The notes under the pieces are model-generated. The model was given only the letters and a program-made list of their open reading frames with translations, did not search any database and had not been told where the DNA came from. Below are positions 11,601 through 19,818 of a stretch of DNA of 64,000 bases, piece after piece; within the stretch, counting starts at the first letter, position 1, and each line of letters begins with the position of its first letter. Made by a program: the position numbers and the translations under genes. This DNA is from a virus, in the IMG/VR virus record IMGVR_UViG_3300036985_006427, positions 45,966 through 109,965 of that record, one strand, 5' to 3'.

Positions 11601-13987
11601 AGGTTTCCATAACCGATACGCTGTGCAGAGCTTTTGTTCACAACAAACTCACCGGGAGTCAGCAAAGCTGGAACCGTGTCTGTTCCAGCAGAACCTCCTT
11701 CAGCGAATTTAGCAACACGCGAACCAGATGTGGAACCTCCAGACGCTTTCTTTGAAGTATTTGTCGCTTTAGGTTGAATTTGTATATTTTTGAAAGTAGA
11801 TTCATATAAATCTGAAGCTAATTGATTTTTTATCTTTTTGTGAAATTCTGCTGGTGCAATATTACTGTTACTTGAGCCAGCAGACACTTTAGCGTCAATA
11901 TACTTGATATTTTTCAATGCCTTGAATAAATTCCCAGAGTTTATACCGCCGGTAAAGTCAAATGGTCTATTTTCTTCTTTAGCTTCAACAGCAATTGGCT
12001 GACCATTGAAAGCATCAACAACATCTTCAAATAAATTACCTTTTTGAGCTTGAGCTAACTTATATTGCGGAGAAAATCTAACTTCATCCCCTTTTAATTT
12101 AACGCCAGCGAAGTTTCCAAATTTATTTACTACAGATTTTATTAAAACTTTAGATTCTTCGTTTACGATATCATCGAAATTAATCTTTTGCTCATATCCA
12201 ATACCTTCTGCTAATGTAGAATATGTTTTTTGTTCAAATTGAAGTTGTTTTCGTGCTATATTTTTTATGTCGTCGGTGGACATATTTCCAGAACTGCCGT
12301 ATATGTCTTCGATTGATAATGATCTTAGTCCACCAAATCCAGTTCTTGTCTTTATAATATCATCAATAGATACTATAGCTTTTCCAACTTTTGGTTCGAG
12401 TTCTGGATTTATTATATCTGGAACTGCAATTCCGACAGAACTTTCTTGAGCTATTCCTCCAGTAGCATATCTATGCTCATTCATCGCCGCCAATTTATCA
12501 GCACCAATTTTATTGACGCTGCTCTTGCGGATTACGAATTCTCCGGGAGTGAGCATAGCCGGAACGGTGTCTTGATTTCCAACACCCGGAACAGAACCTC
12601 CTCGTGCAAAACCTAATATTCGTCCACCATCATTTTTACCCAACGTTCCCAATCCACGAATAGCAGCTCCAGCGCCAGAGGCGAAAGAACCTAGGCCCTT
12701 AGCGAATTTAAATGCAGCCATAGCAGCAATAAGAGGAACAAGCGGTTTAATAGCATCAGCGACTTTGATTAACGCACTAGCAACTTCTAAAGCTGTACGA
12801 GCAAAAAGCTGAAAAGATGTGCTTTCGGCAATACTACGAACTAAAGCTAAAAATTCTTCTTTGACTTTAGTGATTTGAACCGCTAAGGCTTGCTGTGCAG
12901 TAGCGGCATCCTTAGTCAATGAACCACTACCGGATTGCGCGACATTGAGAGCATTTTGAGCTACAGAAAACTGCTGTAGTAAAGGAATGACTTTACCAAT
13001 TTGTCTAAAACCACCGAGTTCTTCAGCTACTCTAATAAATTTAATATCACCCTCTTCTAATCCAGATAATGCTTGTGCTAATCGTTTAGAAGCTTCGAAT
13101 GGTCCAACAAATTTACCCTCCAAATCCAATAGTTCAACGCCATATTGACGTAAGAACTCAATTGTCTGGGGTCTTTGAATACGTGTAAAGATCGTTCTCA
13201 AGCCAGTGGCAATACTTTCAGCACTTTCACGAGTTGTGGCTCGAACCGATGTAAATAGAGCTAATAGTTCTTCTAAACTACCGCCAGAAGCTTTAAAAAC
13301 ACCACCAAATCTGCGAACAGCACTGATTAAGTCTTCAGCTTCAACGGCAAACGCTCCAGCAACAGCGTTAACAGAGCCAAGCTGTGCTTCTAAAGCACCA
13401 ACACCTTGTCCAAACTGAGCTAAAATAGCAACAGCACCCTCGGCAGTTTCTGTGATGCTATCGAAGTTTGGAGCAAGAGTTGTTTTAGCAAGAGCCTCAA
13501 GGGCCACTTTTAAGTCGTCTGCACCAATACCAGCTTGTGCTAATATAGTTGCTGTACTTAATAAGTCTTTACTAGAAGTGCCAAGGCCGACAGATAGTCT
13601 AGTTATTGTGTCTGTTAGGTCTCTTAATTCACCTATTGACTTACCTGTAACTTGAGAAACTTTAATGACTTCCCTTTGGAAAGCGATAGATTCATCTATT
13701 GCGCCAGCTAAAGAATTTGTAAACAAACTGACTGCACGACTTGCAATCGTAAAAGCTGCAAATCTTTTTATAGCCAAACCAAAAGATCTACCCATAGCAT
13801 CAGCGGCAGAAGAAGCTCTCTGTGTTGCCGCTGTTAATTGGTTTATCTGTTTGGTGGCAGATCCAGCGGCTTTGATAGACACTGGAATGTTAACGCCCTG
13901 AAGTTGTTGATTTATTTGCTGTACAACTTGAGAGGCGTTGTTTGGAGCTTGCAATTGAATTTGTGCAGTGAGTACAAATTTAGCCAT
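5609..13987 (-). CDS. Tail tape measure protein with embedded peptidase and nuclease-like domains
   Basis: 2,792 residues. Residues about 90-310 match the TP901-type tape measure core (SQVTGKSIGELRDLTDTI region and SGGSLEELLALF). It sets tail length and is ejected with the DNA. Residues 645-705 carry a PD-(D/E)XK-like pattern (LFEDVV ... FDF ... YIDAK). Residues 925-995 carry an HEVGH zinc-peptidase motif (H928, E929, H932) with E992 in NREVFANLF as possible third ligand. The motif DTVPAMLTPGEFVV occurs at about 473, 769 and 2645, bracketing these domains. A Pro/Ala/Thr-rich linker of 21-residue repeats follows, then coiled coil and several hydrophobic, membrane-spanning-like segments in residues about 1550-1850. 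If fully helical it would span about 420 nm; inserted domains make this an upper limit. Confidence 0.93.
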   Translation of the reverse strand: MAKFVLTAQIQLQAPNNASQVVQQINQQLQGVNIPVSIKAAGSATKQINQLTAATQRASSAADAMGRSFGLAIKRFAAFTIASRAVSLFTNSLAGAIDESIAFQREVIKVSQVTGKSIGELRDLTDTITRLSVGLGTSSKDLLSTATILAQAGIGADDLKVALEALAKTTLAPNFDSITETAEGAVAILAQFGQGVGALEAQLGSVNAVAGAFAVEAEDLISAVRRFGGVFKASGGSLEELLALFTSVRATTRESAESIATGLRTIFTRIQRPQTIEFLRQYGVELLDLEGKFVGPFEASKRLAQALSGLEEGDIKFIRVAEELGGFRQIGKVIPLLQQFSVAQNALNVAQSGSGSLTKDAATAQQALAVQITKVKEEFLALVRSIAESTSFQLFARTALEVASALIKVADAIKPLVPLIAAMAAFKFAKGLGSFASGAGAAIRGLGTLGKNDGGRILGFARGGSVPGVGNQDTVPAMLTPGEFVIRKSSVNKIGADKLAAMNEHRYATGGIAQESSVGIAVPDIINPELEPKVGKAIVSIDDIIKTRTGFGGLRSLSIEDIYGSSGNMSTDDIKNIARKQLQFEQKTYSTLAEGIGYEQKINFDDIVNEESKVLIKSVVNKFGNFAGVKLKGDEVRFSPQYKLAQAQKGNLFEDVVDAFNGQPIAVEAKEENRPFDFTGGINSGNLFKALKNIKYIDAKVSAGSSNSNIAPAEFHKKIKNQLASDLYESTFKNIQIQPKATNTSKKASGGSTSGSRVAKFAEGGSAGTDTVPALLTPGEFVVNKSSAQRIGYGNLNRMNKQGVAKFAKGGSVGGGWNRFEVGGLATDEAAKDIVRARVGGKDKVKTAEDFGKAFKKVTNHLPEDIKKAILDGIEKGQGTEEYKSGIVDNIDGGSSYGQFRAGGNDKNERVFQVKTAKDKATTGTIDHEVGHLVDVAAGDKIGGGGSGYASEKEGTFQKQITDKITQALVTSMKKTGASLNFIENYAGQNREVFANLFAGSNTAAQSILASTGDAELAMIAMAEELKKSGEGFAGLSAEDLTSDVEAIHKAAIETRAELEKKRDGLKSGQAHVSGDITEKQGNINALDAQRNEQISTLTSVSDDIYVNKRKRKSDVQTSVNIKSEIKKRESALNGDSGELELLGGRDFVTKDLELLKGNLQSLAKDMASAHLQTKKLEEQETDLKDSLKKTADSLKREQDSLNSSIRIRDKLQSNLEKNAKLTQEANVKEKKAAEFLGTPTPKQPEPPAPEAAVPAPPVATTPPVTAAPPVDTTPAVPPVATTPPVTAAPPVATTPAVLPVATTPPVTAAPPVATTPAVLPVSPTKAELEAMRDAAKVTRQNLQKDRGNLQRQQVGISSSISKKEITVGSLKAKKAEQESAIDLKTKEFADLTSVKDLKTTVDVRGSSKPLNEAEIKAKIEERKLALRKKSGPNGFKDFGDSKESVEKDLNEYKKALRTHRKAQDEHAKKLNDLLKESTVMDKNLKDTNAALQREEESLKRGKEIRDKVTAELQTNAQAIKAAGVQENAAKLALGKKPSSVQRRNPAMTTVKPPVIIPPAATTNPKPGGLGYPTSLPAATPQVVPPVCPCPPVSPTSPNAGTGTGTSPTSPPTGKTRKKDDDYLLKLSVGVSAVIGGLGYLKPQIDENSSALAKFADGLVGGLQTLLAGLLGAAAAAQAFGLKLNAAGLKDIGQFFRGKSSRVGAGLQVGAKNSGLESGVKKAGEILEKFPGRLGKFGSQLTKLGPQLGKVLARSGPVLGPLIAGFAAGGIAAFALTKAVDSLTGVHEKAKKAIEQGNVAKAGETAVASANSNIVNKVTIALGILAGVLIAVSGPLGVLVGVTIGIVAIGLKLADAFGLLEGPLNAFRKTLAFFGLGPSTDTVKQEARLAAARKKQENEASKNANDVAMAMQRVESGSSTLTDEFTKGNLTGNLNNEFGVLAQSIALSNSRIEDVNNSFWALEGASTMAGLAIAGPLGALVGSMLQGQLDKSNDKKRAEALKEQIPDQEKATTAFMEQLPMFGNVLADQIMRGATADEAERTVTDNSAFKAATTSQFSPAEQARIDANVQQSQGPGARVFSDLEQQEIKIRGFEKQREEAGKQSLKAAKEQAIRQLALIKATNFGLGTLSDSLDATNKKLSKLLTIDQVGDKFGDSLDILQTALTSAAGTLSAKELDGAIATLEGTLREAGASEAAIGNASGAAKGFNTAFSRLNKDSDSFANIQKKLTEKGPAGATPQEISRILSEELTAGLDPEVATRINAGLDEASSKFNGEDLAEIQAGNFGPLREALQKTSDAFNKEVLGVLQKRSEAEQLLIKGIQQRIASEQEYVAAQRRAIELQLEAGKIFEEFGGKALTAGEKQQARVASFNVGAEAVGVRGLQTGNAGDIQSVSADISNQFLQLEERARAGAVSGERAFSGGAGAEEDTRERLKALQQDLISQTKQEIEARKEELQLIQRKNQAEKDSLESLISGDIEGFLEKQAAAGAGAALASGSSALTSLFSGSALGAGFKTLEGQGLSDDKKRRAEDLTLQRFGVQSTGVLSGTTTEEQAKKAEGRELATTLGQLGQQAAEFERAEVNTKQAIVYAQELTIGDIGKQLNQALGGAAAAPAQAPAAAPAPPGLYRGGPVYANRGMFVPRGTDTVPAMLTPGEFVVNRSSVQRGNNLQILQAMNKGGGASAPGAMSGGGKARYYNVGGAVDGVGSAFSAAIPQLTTIFNNFAATVDKLIGSKFQVALDTTNINVNFNGASFLETMKEDIKQELLTEVGKQISQFKTNTSGDLKKTNSVLG
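10023..10211. repeat. 63-bp minisatellite inside the tape measure gene
   Basis: Three in-frame 63-bp units begin at 10023, 10086 and 10149, and a partial fourth follows at 10212. Each encodes 21 residues of Pro/Ala/Thr/Val-rich linker (PPVATTPPVTAAP type). Copies differ at few positions, so expansion looks recent. It sits between the peptidase-like part and a second coiled-coil part. Confidence 0.9.
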
Positions 13988-14014
13988 GACTTGGTCTTAC
14001 CTTTTTATGTAAAT

Positions 14015-14935
14015 TTAGACTACACTTTCCGCTTCACTTTCCTCTTCACTTTCCGTATTCTTTTCTGTCGTTTTTTTACTCTTTGTTTTTGGTTTCTTTA
14101 CACTTTCAGGTTCTACAGTCAGTTCTACGATCAGGTCGTTTTCATAGTCGGCTAATTCATAAGTTCCCTCTTGAGTTAACTTAGAACCTTCTCGATCTAT
14201 TCTGTTGCCTTGATCGTCGATGTAATAACCGTCTTTGTCGATATTTTTACCCTTTGTATCAACCAACTGGCTTGGGTTTTGAGGATCAACCAAACTCAAA
14301 TCTTCATTCACCAAACCAAACTTTGTAAGGAATTTATTTTCTGGTAAATTCTTCTCAAAATCACTGTCTAAATTATACAGTATCTTTCCCAGCAACCCTG
14401 CGCAAGCGTAGGCTATTTCGTCCGCACTTTTATTATTATACTCATTAAAGTCTTTATAAACGCGAGTTCCGTTTTTATAGAAAGAGCAACTAGCAACGAG
14501 ATAATCGAATCTAGAGTTGTCGGCTAAATTATCAGCCGTATTTTCTTCCAGAGTGATTCTTTCTGTGATCAAGTCTCTCAACTCAAAGCGTTTTCTTCTG
14601 ATTTGAATGGCAACGTCTCTGCCTTCAGATAACTTTGGCTTTGCTTTGCCAATTTTGCCTTGATAGAGTTCTCTTTCGAGCATCAATATTTCTTTGGTTA
14701 TTTCTTCTTCTTCTCTGTCTTTGGATTCATCCCAAATGCCACGCTTTCTCATGAAAACTGCTAGTTCTTTTTTGGTCAAGATATCATCTTGAATACATTG
14801 ATTCCAAACCTTGGATTTGTATCTTTCAGCCATCTTCAAAACTTCATTGCTTGGCTTTTGTACGTAAATTTCAACTTCCTTGATTTCACCGTCAACGTTA
14901 ACGCTAACCTTGGTTTCCATCTTATTATTAATCAT
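14015..14935 (-). CDS. Probable tail assembly chaperone-type protein (DDILT paralogue)
   Basis: 306 residues ending in a Lys-rich then Glu/Ser-rich tail (ESEEESEAESVV). Residues about 45-75 (QDDILTKKELAVFMRKRGIWD) match a segment of the protein encoded at 15308-16342 (SDDILTYEEMLEWMKGHGLW), so the two are paralogues. ATG overlaps the stop of the upstream gene by 8 bases and has its own AAGGGG ribosome site. It lies directly upstream of the tape measure gene, the usual place of tail assembly chaperones. The family itself is not recognised, so function rests on position. Confidence 0.6.
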   Translation of the reverse strand: MINNKMETKVSVNVDGEIKEVEIYVQKPSNEVLKMAERYKSKVWNQCIQDDILTKKELAVFMRKRGIWDESKDREEEEITKEILMLERELYQGKIGKAKPKLSEGRDVAIQIRRKRFELRDLITERITLEENTADNLADNSRFDYLVASCSFYKNGTRVYKDFNEYNNKSADEIAYACAGLLGKILYNLDSDFEKNLPENKFLTKFGLVNEDLSLVDPQNPSQLVDTKGKNIDKDGYYIDDQGNRIDREGSKLTQEGTYELADYENDLIVELTVEPESVKKPKTKSKKTTEKNTESEEESEAESVV

Positions 14936-15305
14936 TCTGTTCCCCTTTTCCTTTTATTCTTGTATAAACTGGAAGAGTCGCCTGATATCTCAACCATTTG
15001 ACATCATACTGGGCTAACTCGGCATCAACATTCCTGCATTGAGTGTTTCCCTTGTCGAGAATCTCAGATCTAACTTTTTGAAAAATTTCATACATAATTA
15101 TTTGTTCAGGTGATAATTCCCCTTCCTTTGATAACCATAAAAATGAAAAATGATCTTCCATAGAGCTTAAAGCTCCAATCATTGTTGTTTCCACTTTTTT
15201 CTTTAAAATTTTACTCAATCTGTCCCGAGAGTCTTGCTTGTACTTGTCCTCTCTTACACTTTTATACTCTGATTGCTTTCTTATCAATTCTTCGAAATTG
15301 TCCAT
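14928..15305 (-). CDS. Small protein of the tail-chaperone cluster
   Basis: 125 residues, highly charged and helical (repeated Lys/Glu/Asp, ILKKKVETT). A strong AAGGAGG site precedes ATG, and the gene starts 2 bases after the upstream stop. It lies between the two DDILT paralogues, in the block between tail tube and tape measure. No family recognised. A role in tail assembly is inferred from position only. Confidence 0.6.
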   Translation of the reverse strand: MDNFEELIRKQSEYKSVREDKYKQDSRDRLSKILKKKVETTMIGALSSMEDHFSFLWLSKEGELSPEQIIMYEIFQKVRSEILDKGNTQCRNVDAELAQYDVKWLRYQATLPVYTRIKGKGEQND

Positions 15306-15307
15306 CT

Positions 15308-16342
15308 TTACCTCCTTTTATCCTTCATCATTTGATGTTGAGTAGCTTGAACTTCTATTTTCTTATCTTGAAAGTCAAGGTCTGTAACGTTACCAAGACG
15401 TTTAACTGTATCTAATCTTTGTTTTCTGACTATTTCAGCTCCAAACGAATTCATGCCATGGATATTTTCAGCCTCTTTGGCAGAGTCCGTCATGATCATG
15501 ATCTCATCTGAATTTGCTATTTTTTGATTTGATGTTTTTGATTCTAATTCACTCTTGGCTTTTTCGCTTTTTTGTTTTCTTTTCTGTAAGATAAACCAAC
15601 CGTCGAGCATGTCGTCGTCGGCTATAACTTCTTCTGTTGGACACTCCATAGACTCTTGAATGTTATCATACATACTTGACCAGAGTATCAATGACTTTTG
15701 ATCATTTGATAATACTCTGTTTGTTTCGTTTCCAAAAAGAGCGGAGTAGCTTTTAGAATGCCAACAAACTCTCCAAGGGTCGTTTCTCGCTAGATCTCTG
15801 ATTTGCTTTTCTGATAATTGTATTGAATTATATAGATAGTATAGTTCTGTCAAATCTACATTTCCGATGTCCAACAACTCATTGCCAACAAAACAACACT
15901 TGCCAAATAAAAACAGCGACTTTTCTTGAGTGGCAATACCTTCACACGTTTTACTGAAAAGGTCATCTTTTTCATTGTTGAGTTTGATCAAAGCTTTTTC
16001 AGCAGCCCTGATATAAAGTCTGATGGTTTCTCTTAGCTTTTCTTTGCTTCTGGAGTTGAAGATTTCTACTTTCAGCTTGTCTATATCTTTTTTACAACCT
16101 TCAATTTTTTCTTCTTTTTCTTTTGTCCACAATCCATGACCTTTCATCCATTCTAACATTTCTTCGTACGTAAGAATATCATCCGATCTAGCTGCATCAA
16201 AAGATTCCATGAAGACTTCGTTGGCTAAAAACTCATCTTCTATGGTTGGAGTTACAACCTTTACTCGAACATTTTCTAATTTTAGAATATAAAATCCAGA
16301 TCTTATTCTTGATATGAAATACTCCCGTTCATAAGAGTTCAT
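15308..16342 (-). CDS. Tail-cluster protein, DDILT paralogue
   Basis: 344 residues. The N-terminal 60 residues are beta-rich, then DDILTYEEMLEWMKGHGLW, then a long charged helical stretch and an HSKSYSALFG segment. It shares the DDILT-x-E ... G-x-W block with the protein at 14015-14935, so one probably arose by duplication. GAGG lies 5 bases before ATG. Lying between the tail tube and tape measure genes, it is a good candidate for a tail assembly chaperone or tape measure partner; not proven from sequence. Confidence 0.6.
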   Translation of the reverse strand: MNSYEREYFISRIRSGFYILKLENVRVKVVTPTIEDEFLANEVFMESFDAARSDDILTYEEMLEWMKGHGLWTKEKEEKIEGCKKDIDKLKVEIFNSRSKEKLRETIRLYIRAAEKALIKLNNEKDDLFSKTCEGIATQEKSLFLFGKCCFVGNELLDIGNVDLTELYYLYNSIQLSEKQIRDLARNDPWRVCWHSKSYSALFGNETNRVLSNDQKSLILWSSMYDNIQESMECPTEEVIADDDMLDGWFILQKRKQKSEKAKSELESKTSNQKIANSDEIMIMTDSAKEAENIHGMNSFGAEIVRKQRLDTVKRLGNVTDLDFQDKKIEVQATQHQMMKDKRR

Positions 16343-16476
16343 AAAAACCTCATGATACGGGAGTTTAGTGATTTCATAAAAAAGTCCTTCCTCACCCCAT
16401 CGTCACTCGCTATCCTGTGTCGCTATCGCAGTTCAGGGGTGTGTCCATCAGTAACAAAAACTTACCGATAATTACA

Positions 16477-17664
16477 TCAACCTATCAAGCCAGTTGGAAA
16501 CGTTCCCTGACCAACGTCGTTCGCACGCTTTGAGGTTACACCAGCGTTTAGCGTCAAAGCTCCAAATCCAATATAACCGCTTGCTTGGGCAATGTCTTGT
16601 ACGTCCAATGAATTGAAATTCTGGAAGCTATATGAGCAAGATACGTTTCCTCCACCAGCATCTCCTCCACCATAACTAACGCTCGTTAATTTATTCTTGT
16701 TTCCAAGATCGAACGCAACTCCGCATCTCAGAAGTAAAAATATAGGCTCATTTCTAAGGTTATTGCCAGAGTCAACTGTTCCGGTAAGAGATGCGGCTCC
16801 TGCTTCGAGAGCATCAACAAAATCTCCAGAAGTTGTGATAGCTTCAATCTCACAAGTTACTTCTACAGGAAAAGTAGCTGGTCGAAAGAAAGCTGCTTTT
16901 CTTCCAAGTTCAAGAATGTCCTCACGACCAAAGTCGGTGCTGCAAGTGAAATTCTGAATATGAACCCTTGGATTAGTGCCATTCAAACCATTGCCATAAC
17001 CACTTGCGGCAGTTCCAATGTTCAAGACACCATCAATAACCCTTGGCAGAATCGATCCGGCCAACAGTACGTCTTCGCGTCTTTGAACGCCTCCGCTAGG
17101 TGATGAGTCAATACCAAGAGCTTTTGGAGAGTCGCTTCCGTTAAAAGAAGCCACATCAGCAGATGCGATCTGTTGACCTGTCACTAGCCATCTTTTGTTG
17201 TTGCCCACCAAGGTTACTGATTCTGTACAGTTTCCATCAACAGGAACTGTATAACTAATGGATGAAACCGCCATTCCAGAACAATAAACTTCTACTTCTG
17301 CATTTTGGCCAGCAACATTGTTTTTCTGAGCGTCAAAAATACCAAGTCTAAGATCGCACTTGGTGTCAGCTCGACCAACAATGCCGCTATTGCTTGTTCC
17401 AACAACACCAACAGTAGCCATGTGGTAAATCAATGGGTATCCATCTATTACTTTTTCTAGGGTAACCTCGATATCTGGAGTACCTTCAATGTTTTCATAA
17501 ATTTCTACTTGACCAAGCTCAAAAACCTGTTCAAGGTTGAAACTTGTGTTGATACCTACGCTTTGTACGCCGTGAACCATGTCTGTAGCGTCAATACCGG
17601 CGTCACCCTCGTTGGTGATAGCCAAAGCTTGACAGGCGTAAAATATTCTCTTATTGTTTGACAT
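16477..17664 (-). CDS. Probable major tail tube protein
   Basis: 395 residues, beta-rich. The N-terminus (MSNNKRIFYACQALAIT then GDAGIDATDMVHGVQSVGI, then EVTLEKVIDGYPLIYHM) resembles large tail tube proteins of siphoviruses. A second, partly similar half (NFTCSTDFGREDILELGRK...FPVEVTCEIEAIT) suggests an internal duplication of a beta-sandwich. AGGAGAG precedes ATG. Position upstream of the chaperone/tape measure block agrees. Confidence 0.7.
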   Translation of the reverse strand: MSNNKRIFYACQALAITNEGDAGIDATDMVHGVQSVGINTSFNLEQVFELGQVEIYENIEGTPDIEVTLEKVIDGYPLIYHMATVGVVGTSNSGIVGRADTKCDLRLGIFDAQKNNVAGQNAEVEVYCSGMAVSSISYTVPVDGNCTESVTLVGNNKRWLVTGQQIASADVASFNGSDSPKALGIDSSPSGGVQRREDVLLAGSILPRVIDGVLNIGTAASGYGNGLNGTNPRVHIQNFTCSTDFGREDILELGRKAAFFRPATFPVEVTCEIEAITTSGDFVDALEAGAASLTGTVDSGNNLRNEPIFLLLRCGVAFDLGNKNKLTSVSYGGGDAGGGNVSCSYSFQNFNSLDVQDIAQASGYIGFGALTLNAGVTSKRANDVGQGTFPTGLIG

Positions 17665-17718
17665 TATATCTCTCCTGAGTTAAAATGAAAGATCGCTATT
17701 AAATAATACACAAAAATG

Positions 17719-18699
17719 CTAAATATTTGTCTTTATTCCCAATGTGCAGAACCTCACAATACCTCCAAATAAATTAGGACTCACCATGTCCATTTTCTCG
17801 ACGACGGTGTTTTCCATACGAAAAGGACCAGCGTTATAATTCTCTATCAATTCTGGGTACAAAATAGCGCTTGGATTAGGATAACCTAAATGATTTATAG
17901 GGTATTTATTCTCACTGTTTAGCCTATCGCTATCAATAACATATACGCTTTTATCATTTTGAAGCGAAACTATATCCACCAGCATATTGCGTGTTTGTTC
18001 GTCTTCAGCTATGCAATGAGCTATAACATCTGTGTAAACCCATTGACCGCCACCAAGTTGGTACGGTTTGAACTTTCTGATTGGAACAATTTCAAAAGCT
18101 ATAGCTGGTAATTGTAATCTATTTTCTGGAGGAATATCCCAAGCCCCAGTGCTCACGTCATAGAAATTATTATTTGGCTGGTTGCTGTTTGTTTGAATCT
18201 GCCTCAACCAAGGCACATTGTTTGCATAAACTATATTTATGTATTTGTATGAATATTCTACTTGAACCAAAGATCCACTTGGTACGGCAGAATTAAATAT
18301 AACCCTACCGTTAAAATAATCAACATGGTGAGCGTATGTGCCCACTCCAGAATTTGGCTGAAACTGATTGTTCACATAAATGCCACTTATTCCGGGAAAG
18401 TTTGCATTTGATCCAACCTTTGGCGATGCCATTCCAATTCCAGACACTCCACTTTGCCAAACCCAGTTTTTTCTAAAACCCTCCCAAACTTGTCCAGAAG
18501 TATAAGAGTCGTTGGATGAGAGTCTAAGACGACTCATATCAAGACCATTTGGAGAAGTTTCACCTTTTGTTACATTGAAGTAATTGCCTTTTTCAAGCAA
18601 TGCCCAGTCAAAATATTCGACCAAGGCGTCTTGAATATTGTTGTTTAAACTGTAATCATTTATGCTTGTGAAACCTTTTAAGCCGTCATAATTAGCCAT
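17719..18699 (-). CDS. Virion structural protein, neck or tail completion region
   Basis: 326 residues from MANYDGLKGFTSI. A longer start at 18708 would leave no spacing from GGAGG, whereas ATG at 18699 lies nine bases from it and is preferred. The protein is rich in Asn, Gly and aromatic residues and shows alternating beta-type patterns (VEYSYKYINIVYANNVPW). The gene overlaps the end of the preceding one by 8 bases. No family recognised; the neighbourhood is head-tail joining proteins and the tail tube. Confidence 0.6.
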   Translation of the reverse strand: MANYDGLKGFTSINDYSLNNNIQDALVEYFDWALLEKGNYFNVTKGETSPNGLDMSRLRLSSNDSYTSGQVWEGFRKNWVWQSGVSGIGMASPKVGSNANFPGISGIYVNNQFQPNSGVGTYAHHVDYFNGRVIFNSAVPSGSLVQVEYSYKYINIVYANNVPWLRQIQTNSNQPNNNFYDVSTGAWDIPPENRLQLPAIAFEIVPIRKFKPYQLGGGQWVYTDVIAHCIAEDEQTRNMLVDIVSLQNDKSVYVIDSDRLNSENKYPINHLGYPNPSAILYPELIENYNAGPFRMENTVVEKMDMVSPNLFGGIVRFCTLGIKTNI

Positions 18700-19324
18700 A
18701 GAAAGCATCCTCCATTATCGAAGATAGCTCTTTGTCTCTGCCCTGTAGGGCTCTGGTGATAAAATTATTTTCTGCTGTACCCGCAAAATTAGGAGGAATT
18801 CTCCATAAATTTCCCGACACCATTGTTCCTCCTCCAGATCTTCCAGAATTATCTGGCTTGTATGTATATCCAGAAACGATAGTGTTTGAACCTTGAGTCA
18901 ACAACCAATTCAACCAAGGCAATCGAGCGGACGTAGCCTGAATCACAGCTTCAGGCAAGCCCAGAATATTGGAAAAATTATCTGGTTGTAAGTAAAAAAT
19001 TATTCCACCTTGAAGCTTGTCGTTTATTTCTTCAAATTCCACAGCAACGCTTTTCGCTACAGCCAAAGATATTGCCTCTATCGCCTGATTGGATGTTCCA
19101 GTTATAAAACCAAGTTGTGCGTTCAAGCTGTTTAAAACACCCTCATCTAATATACTGGAGATTTCCGGTTGTTCAAAAATCCAACCCTGAACCAAAGATC
19201 TGACTTGGTCTTCTGCTTTTTTATGGTTCTTTTTTAATTTCAAATTCAAATCCTTGGCCATTGCTGTGAACAAGGTTTTTTGTATTGAATTTTTAGAACC
19301 GGATAATTTTAATGAGATGCTCAT
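18692..19324 (-). CDS. Possible head-tail or tail completion protein
   Basis: 210 residues from MSISLKLSGSKNS. The start is fixed by an ATGA overlap with the stop of the upstream gene (TGA at 19321-19323). The N-terminal helix-rich part (TLFTAMAKDLNLKLKKNHKKAEDQV) followed by a LPWLNWLL segment is reminiscent of small tail completion proteins, but no family can be named. Translational coupling with its neighbours suggests a shared complex. Confidence 0.55.
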   Translation of the reverse strand: MSISLKLSGSKNSIQKTLFTAMAKDLNLKLKKNHKKAEDQVRSLVQGWIFEQPEISSILDEGVLNSLNAQLGFITGTSNQAIEAISLAVAKSVAVEFEEINDKLQGGIIFYLQPDNFSNILGLPEAVIQATSARLPWLNWLLTQGSNTIVSGYTYKPDNSGRSGGGTMVSGNLWRIPPNFAGTAENNFITRALQGRDKELSSIMEDAFYG

Positions 19325-19806
19325 GTTGCTCGCTGCCAAAAACAACCAAAATAGCGGTTTTGTCTTAAACCCATTGGAAAAGGTTCACCAAATTTAGTGA
19401 ACTTAAACTCTCGTAAATCTTTGATATTGTTGTGAACCACGAGGTATTTTGCCCTCATGACTTTGTCTAAATCAGAAGCAAAGAATATAGTTTGAATACT
19501 GTTGTCTGGAGCAACAATGTCGCCACCAAGCTTGATCCAGCTTCTGCTGTCCCAGTACACCTTTAATCTGATGGTTTCAAGCTTTTCAACTTCTTTAAAA
19601 GTTTTATCAGCACGCTTGTAATTGTCAGATTGTAGTCTGTGGGCGTTTACGGATTTGTTGTACGGAATATTATCATAGGTATTGGATATTTCTTCTACCT
19701 TTTCTATAAACACCAGCGTACAATCAATACCAAATATATCTGTGATTGTAGAATCAATGATATCATAGTATTTTATAAAAACGCTCTCTGGAATATTGAT
19801 AGGCAT
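19321..19806 (-). CDS. Possible head-tail connector protein
   Basis: 161 residues, mixed alpha/beta. GGAG lies seven bases before ATG. It overlaps the next gene by ATGA. The sequence (SVFIKYYDIIDSTITDIFGIDCTLVFIEK then IRLKVYWDSRSWIKLGGDIVAPDNSIQTIFFASDLDKVM) has the size and setting of phage neck or connector proteins. The assignment is by context only. Confidence 0.5.
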   Translation of the reverse strand: MPINIPESVFIKYYDIIDSTITDIFGIDCTLVFIEKVEEISNTYDNIPYNKSVNAHRLQSDNYKRADKTFKEVEKLETIRLKVYWDSRSWIKLGGDIVAPDNSIQTIFFASDLDKVMRAKYLVVHNNIKDLREFKFTKFGEPFPMGLRQNRYFGCFWQRAT

Positions 19807-19818
19807 AATTTACTCCAA

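Noticed and set aside
14900-14960. Programmed frameshift between the 125- and 306-residue chaperone-region genes
   Set aside because: The 306-residue gene has its own ribosome site and ATG, and I found no in-frame slippery heptamer at the overlap.
16375-16445. Terminator between tail tube and chaperone genes
   Set aside because: Only a 6-bp CACCCC/GGGGTG stem with a 37-base loop, and the T run is not directly after it.
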